Shown here piece by piece: positions 5,534-6,182 of a stretch of 6,182 bases of DNA (its first letter is position 1; each line of letters opens with the position of its first letter). This DNA comes from Candidatus Bathyarchaeota archaeon B26-1 (lineage in GTDB: Archaea; Thermoproteota; Bathyarchaeia; Bathyarchaeales; B26-1). Location of the stretch: NCBI GenBank assembly GCA_001593925.1, contig LUCD01000090.1:1-6182 (forward strand), read 5' to 3'. The notes beneath the pieces are model-generated. The model was given only the letters and a program-made list of their open reading frames with translations, was not told the DNA's origin and ran no database searches. Position numbers and translations under genes: made by a program.

Positions 5534-6182
5534 ACGCCTCAGCTCCTCGACGAGTTCGTCGACGCGCCTCACGACACGAACTTGAACCTTCCTGAGTCTC
5601 TCCACGTTCTCTAGGTCTATGGGGCTAGGTGTGACGGTTACCTTCTCCCAGCATCTGATGGCTCCCGGCCTGCAAACGGCCGCACATTCCTCACATCCCC
5701 TACACCGGTTATAGTCGATCCTTACCTCCTTCTCCTGCGGGAGATCGTATACTGCGTTGTGGGGGCAGGCTTCTACGCAACGGAGGCAGTATGTGCACGC
5801 CGAGTTATCTATGCGACAGGGTAGGGTTGTAACGGTCTCTTCTTGATCGGCTGGGAGAATCAAGACCGGTACCCTAGACTTCAACGCTTGGCTGACCACG
5901 ATCGTCGGTAAGGTGTCGGAGACTCCGTGAACGATCTTTGCTACGGTGTTGGAGGATGCTGGAGCAACGATCACCACATCGTATCGGCGCAGGCTGACCC
6001 TCCCCCCCAACGGGACACCGTCCTCCGTTACCCCGCTCCACGTAGCCCTCTTATATACGCCCCCATACCTCCCGCCGGAAGCAACCGTGTCCAGCCGGTC
6101 GAGCACGCCGTATATCCTAGCGACTTCCTCACCGGCTCTCGAGAGGGCTACCCCAAGCTCGAAACCGCCAGCCCTCCTAAGG
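5519..6182 (-). CDS. Archaeoflavoprotein with two [4Fe-4S] clusters, DmrX/MJ0208-like dihydromethanopterin reductase (N-terminus outside window)
   Basis: DmrX of Methanosarcina reduces dihydromethanopterin to H4MPT, the last step of cofactor synthesis, using FMN and iron-sulfur clusters. About 221 residues are visible. A GTG at 6106 could start a 195-residue form, but the frame stays open to the edge. The peptide before it includes ELGVALSRAGEEVARIYGV, the conserved LSxAG strand and helix of flavoprotein domains, so the true start lies beyond 6182. YDVVIVAPASSNTVAKIVHGV, about 5918-5980, is the FMN-binding segment typical of Dfp/AfpA-like flavoproteins. A bacterial-type ferredoxin domain follows: C-x2-C-x2-C-x3-CP at 5762-5797 and C-x2-C-x2-C-x3-C at 5672-5704, with extra Cys codons at 5816-5818 and 5651-5653. 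The electron donor is presumably ferredoxin. AfpA-type electron transfer to another partner is the alternative. It converges on the DUF1464 gene with a 15-base overlap. Confidence 0.85.
   Translation of the reverse strand, partial: LRRAGGFELGVALSRAGEEVARIYGVLDRLDTVASGGRYGGVYKRATWSGVTEDGVPLGGRVSLRRYDVVIVAPASSNTVAKIVHGVSDTLPTIVVSQALKSRVPVLILPADQEETVTTLPCRIDNSACTYCLRCVEACPHNAVYDLPQEKEVRIDYNRCRGCEECAAVCRPGAIRCWEKVTVTPSPIDLENVERLRKVQVRVVRRVDELVEELRRLLGL

Noticed and set aside
5519..6106. Taking GTG 6106 as the true start of the flavoprotein
   Set aside because: The frame continues to the window edge, and the upstream peptide contains the conserved LSRAGEEVARIYGV segment of the flavin domain, so GTG 6106 is internal.

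Overview
This window looks like a piece of an archaeal chromosome carrying genes for tetrahydromethanopterin (H4MPT), the C1-carrier cofactor of methanogens, Archaeoglobus and several uncultivated archaeal lineages. Three kinds of evidence point to an archaeon. The protein families are archaeal-type (GTP cyclohydrolase MptA, beta-RFAP synthase, the archaeal dihydropteroate-synthase-like family, DUF1464 and an archaeoflavoprotein with a ferredoxin domain). TTTAAATA-like TATA elements lie at the right distance from the predicted starts. Arginine is heavily encoded by AGG/AGA. The lineage cannot be fixed from the sequence alone; a thermophilic member of the Thermoproteota, Bathyarchaeia or Korarchaeia range is a guess.

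Layout, left to right. Positions 1-165 (minus) hold the C-terminal part of an alkaline-phosphatase-superfamily phosphodiesterase that has no start and meets a stop where the rest of the protein should be, so it looks like a broken gene. A promoter at 306-313 then drives a two-gene unit: the dihydropteroate-synthase-like protein (345-1928) and beta-RFAP synthase MptG (1943-2920). Next, on the minus strand, is a 6-pyruvoyl-tetrahydropterin synthase/QueD-family enzyme (2942-3355), ending 21 bp from mptG. It shares a short divergent control region (3356-3443) with mptA (3444-4337), which is followed on the same strand by a DUF1464 ASKHA-fold kinase-like protein (4367-5533). The right end (5519-6182, minus) is a flavoprotein with two [4Fe-4S] clusters whose N-terminus lies outside the window; its 3' end overlaps that of the DUF1464 gene by 15 bp.

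The genes fit one pathway. MptA opens the GTP ring to make the pterin. MptG makes the ribofuranosyl-aryl arm. The DHPS-like protein is the natural candidate for joining the two or for a related pterin step. The flavoprotein resembles DmrX, the ferredoxin-type dihydromethanopterin reductase that does the last step. The PTPS/QueD enzyme uses a dihydroneopterin phosphate and may divert pterin to archaeosine or take part in side-chain removal. DUF1464 has no settled role, and its place downstream of mptA makes it the most interesting unknown here. No RNA gene, CRISPR array, insertion sequence or long repeat was seen, and no gene-free stretch exceeds 300 bases (the longest is about 180).
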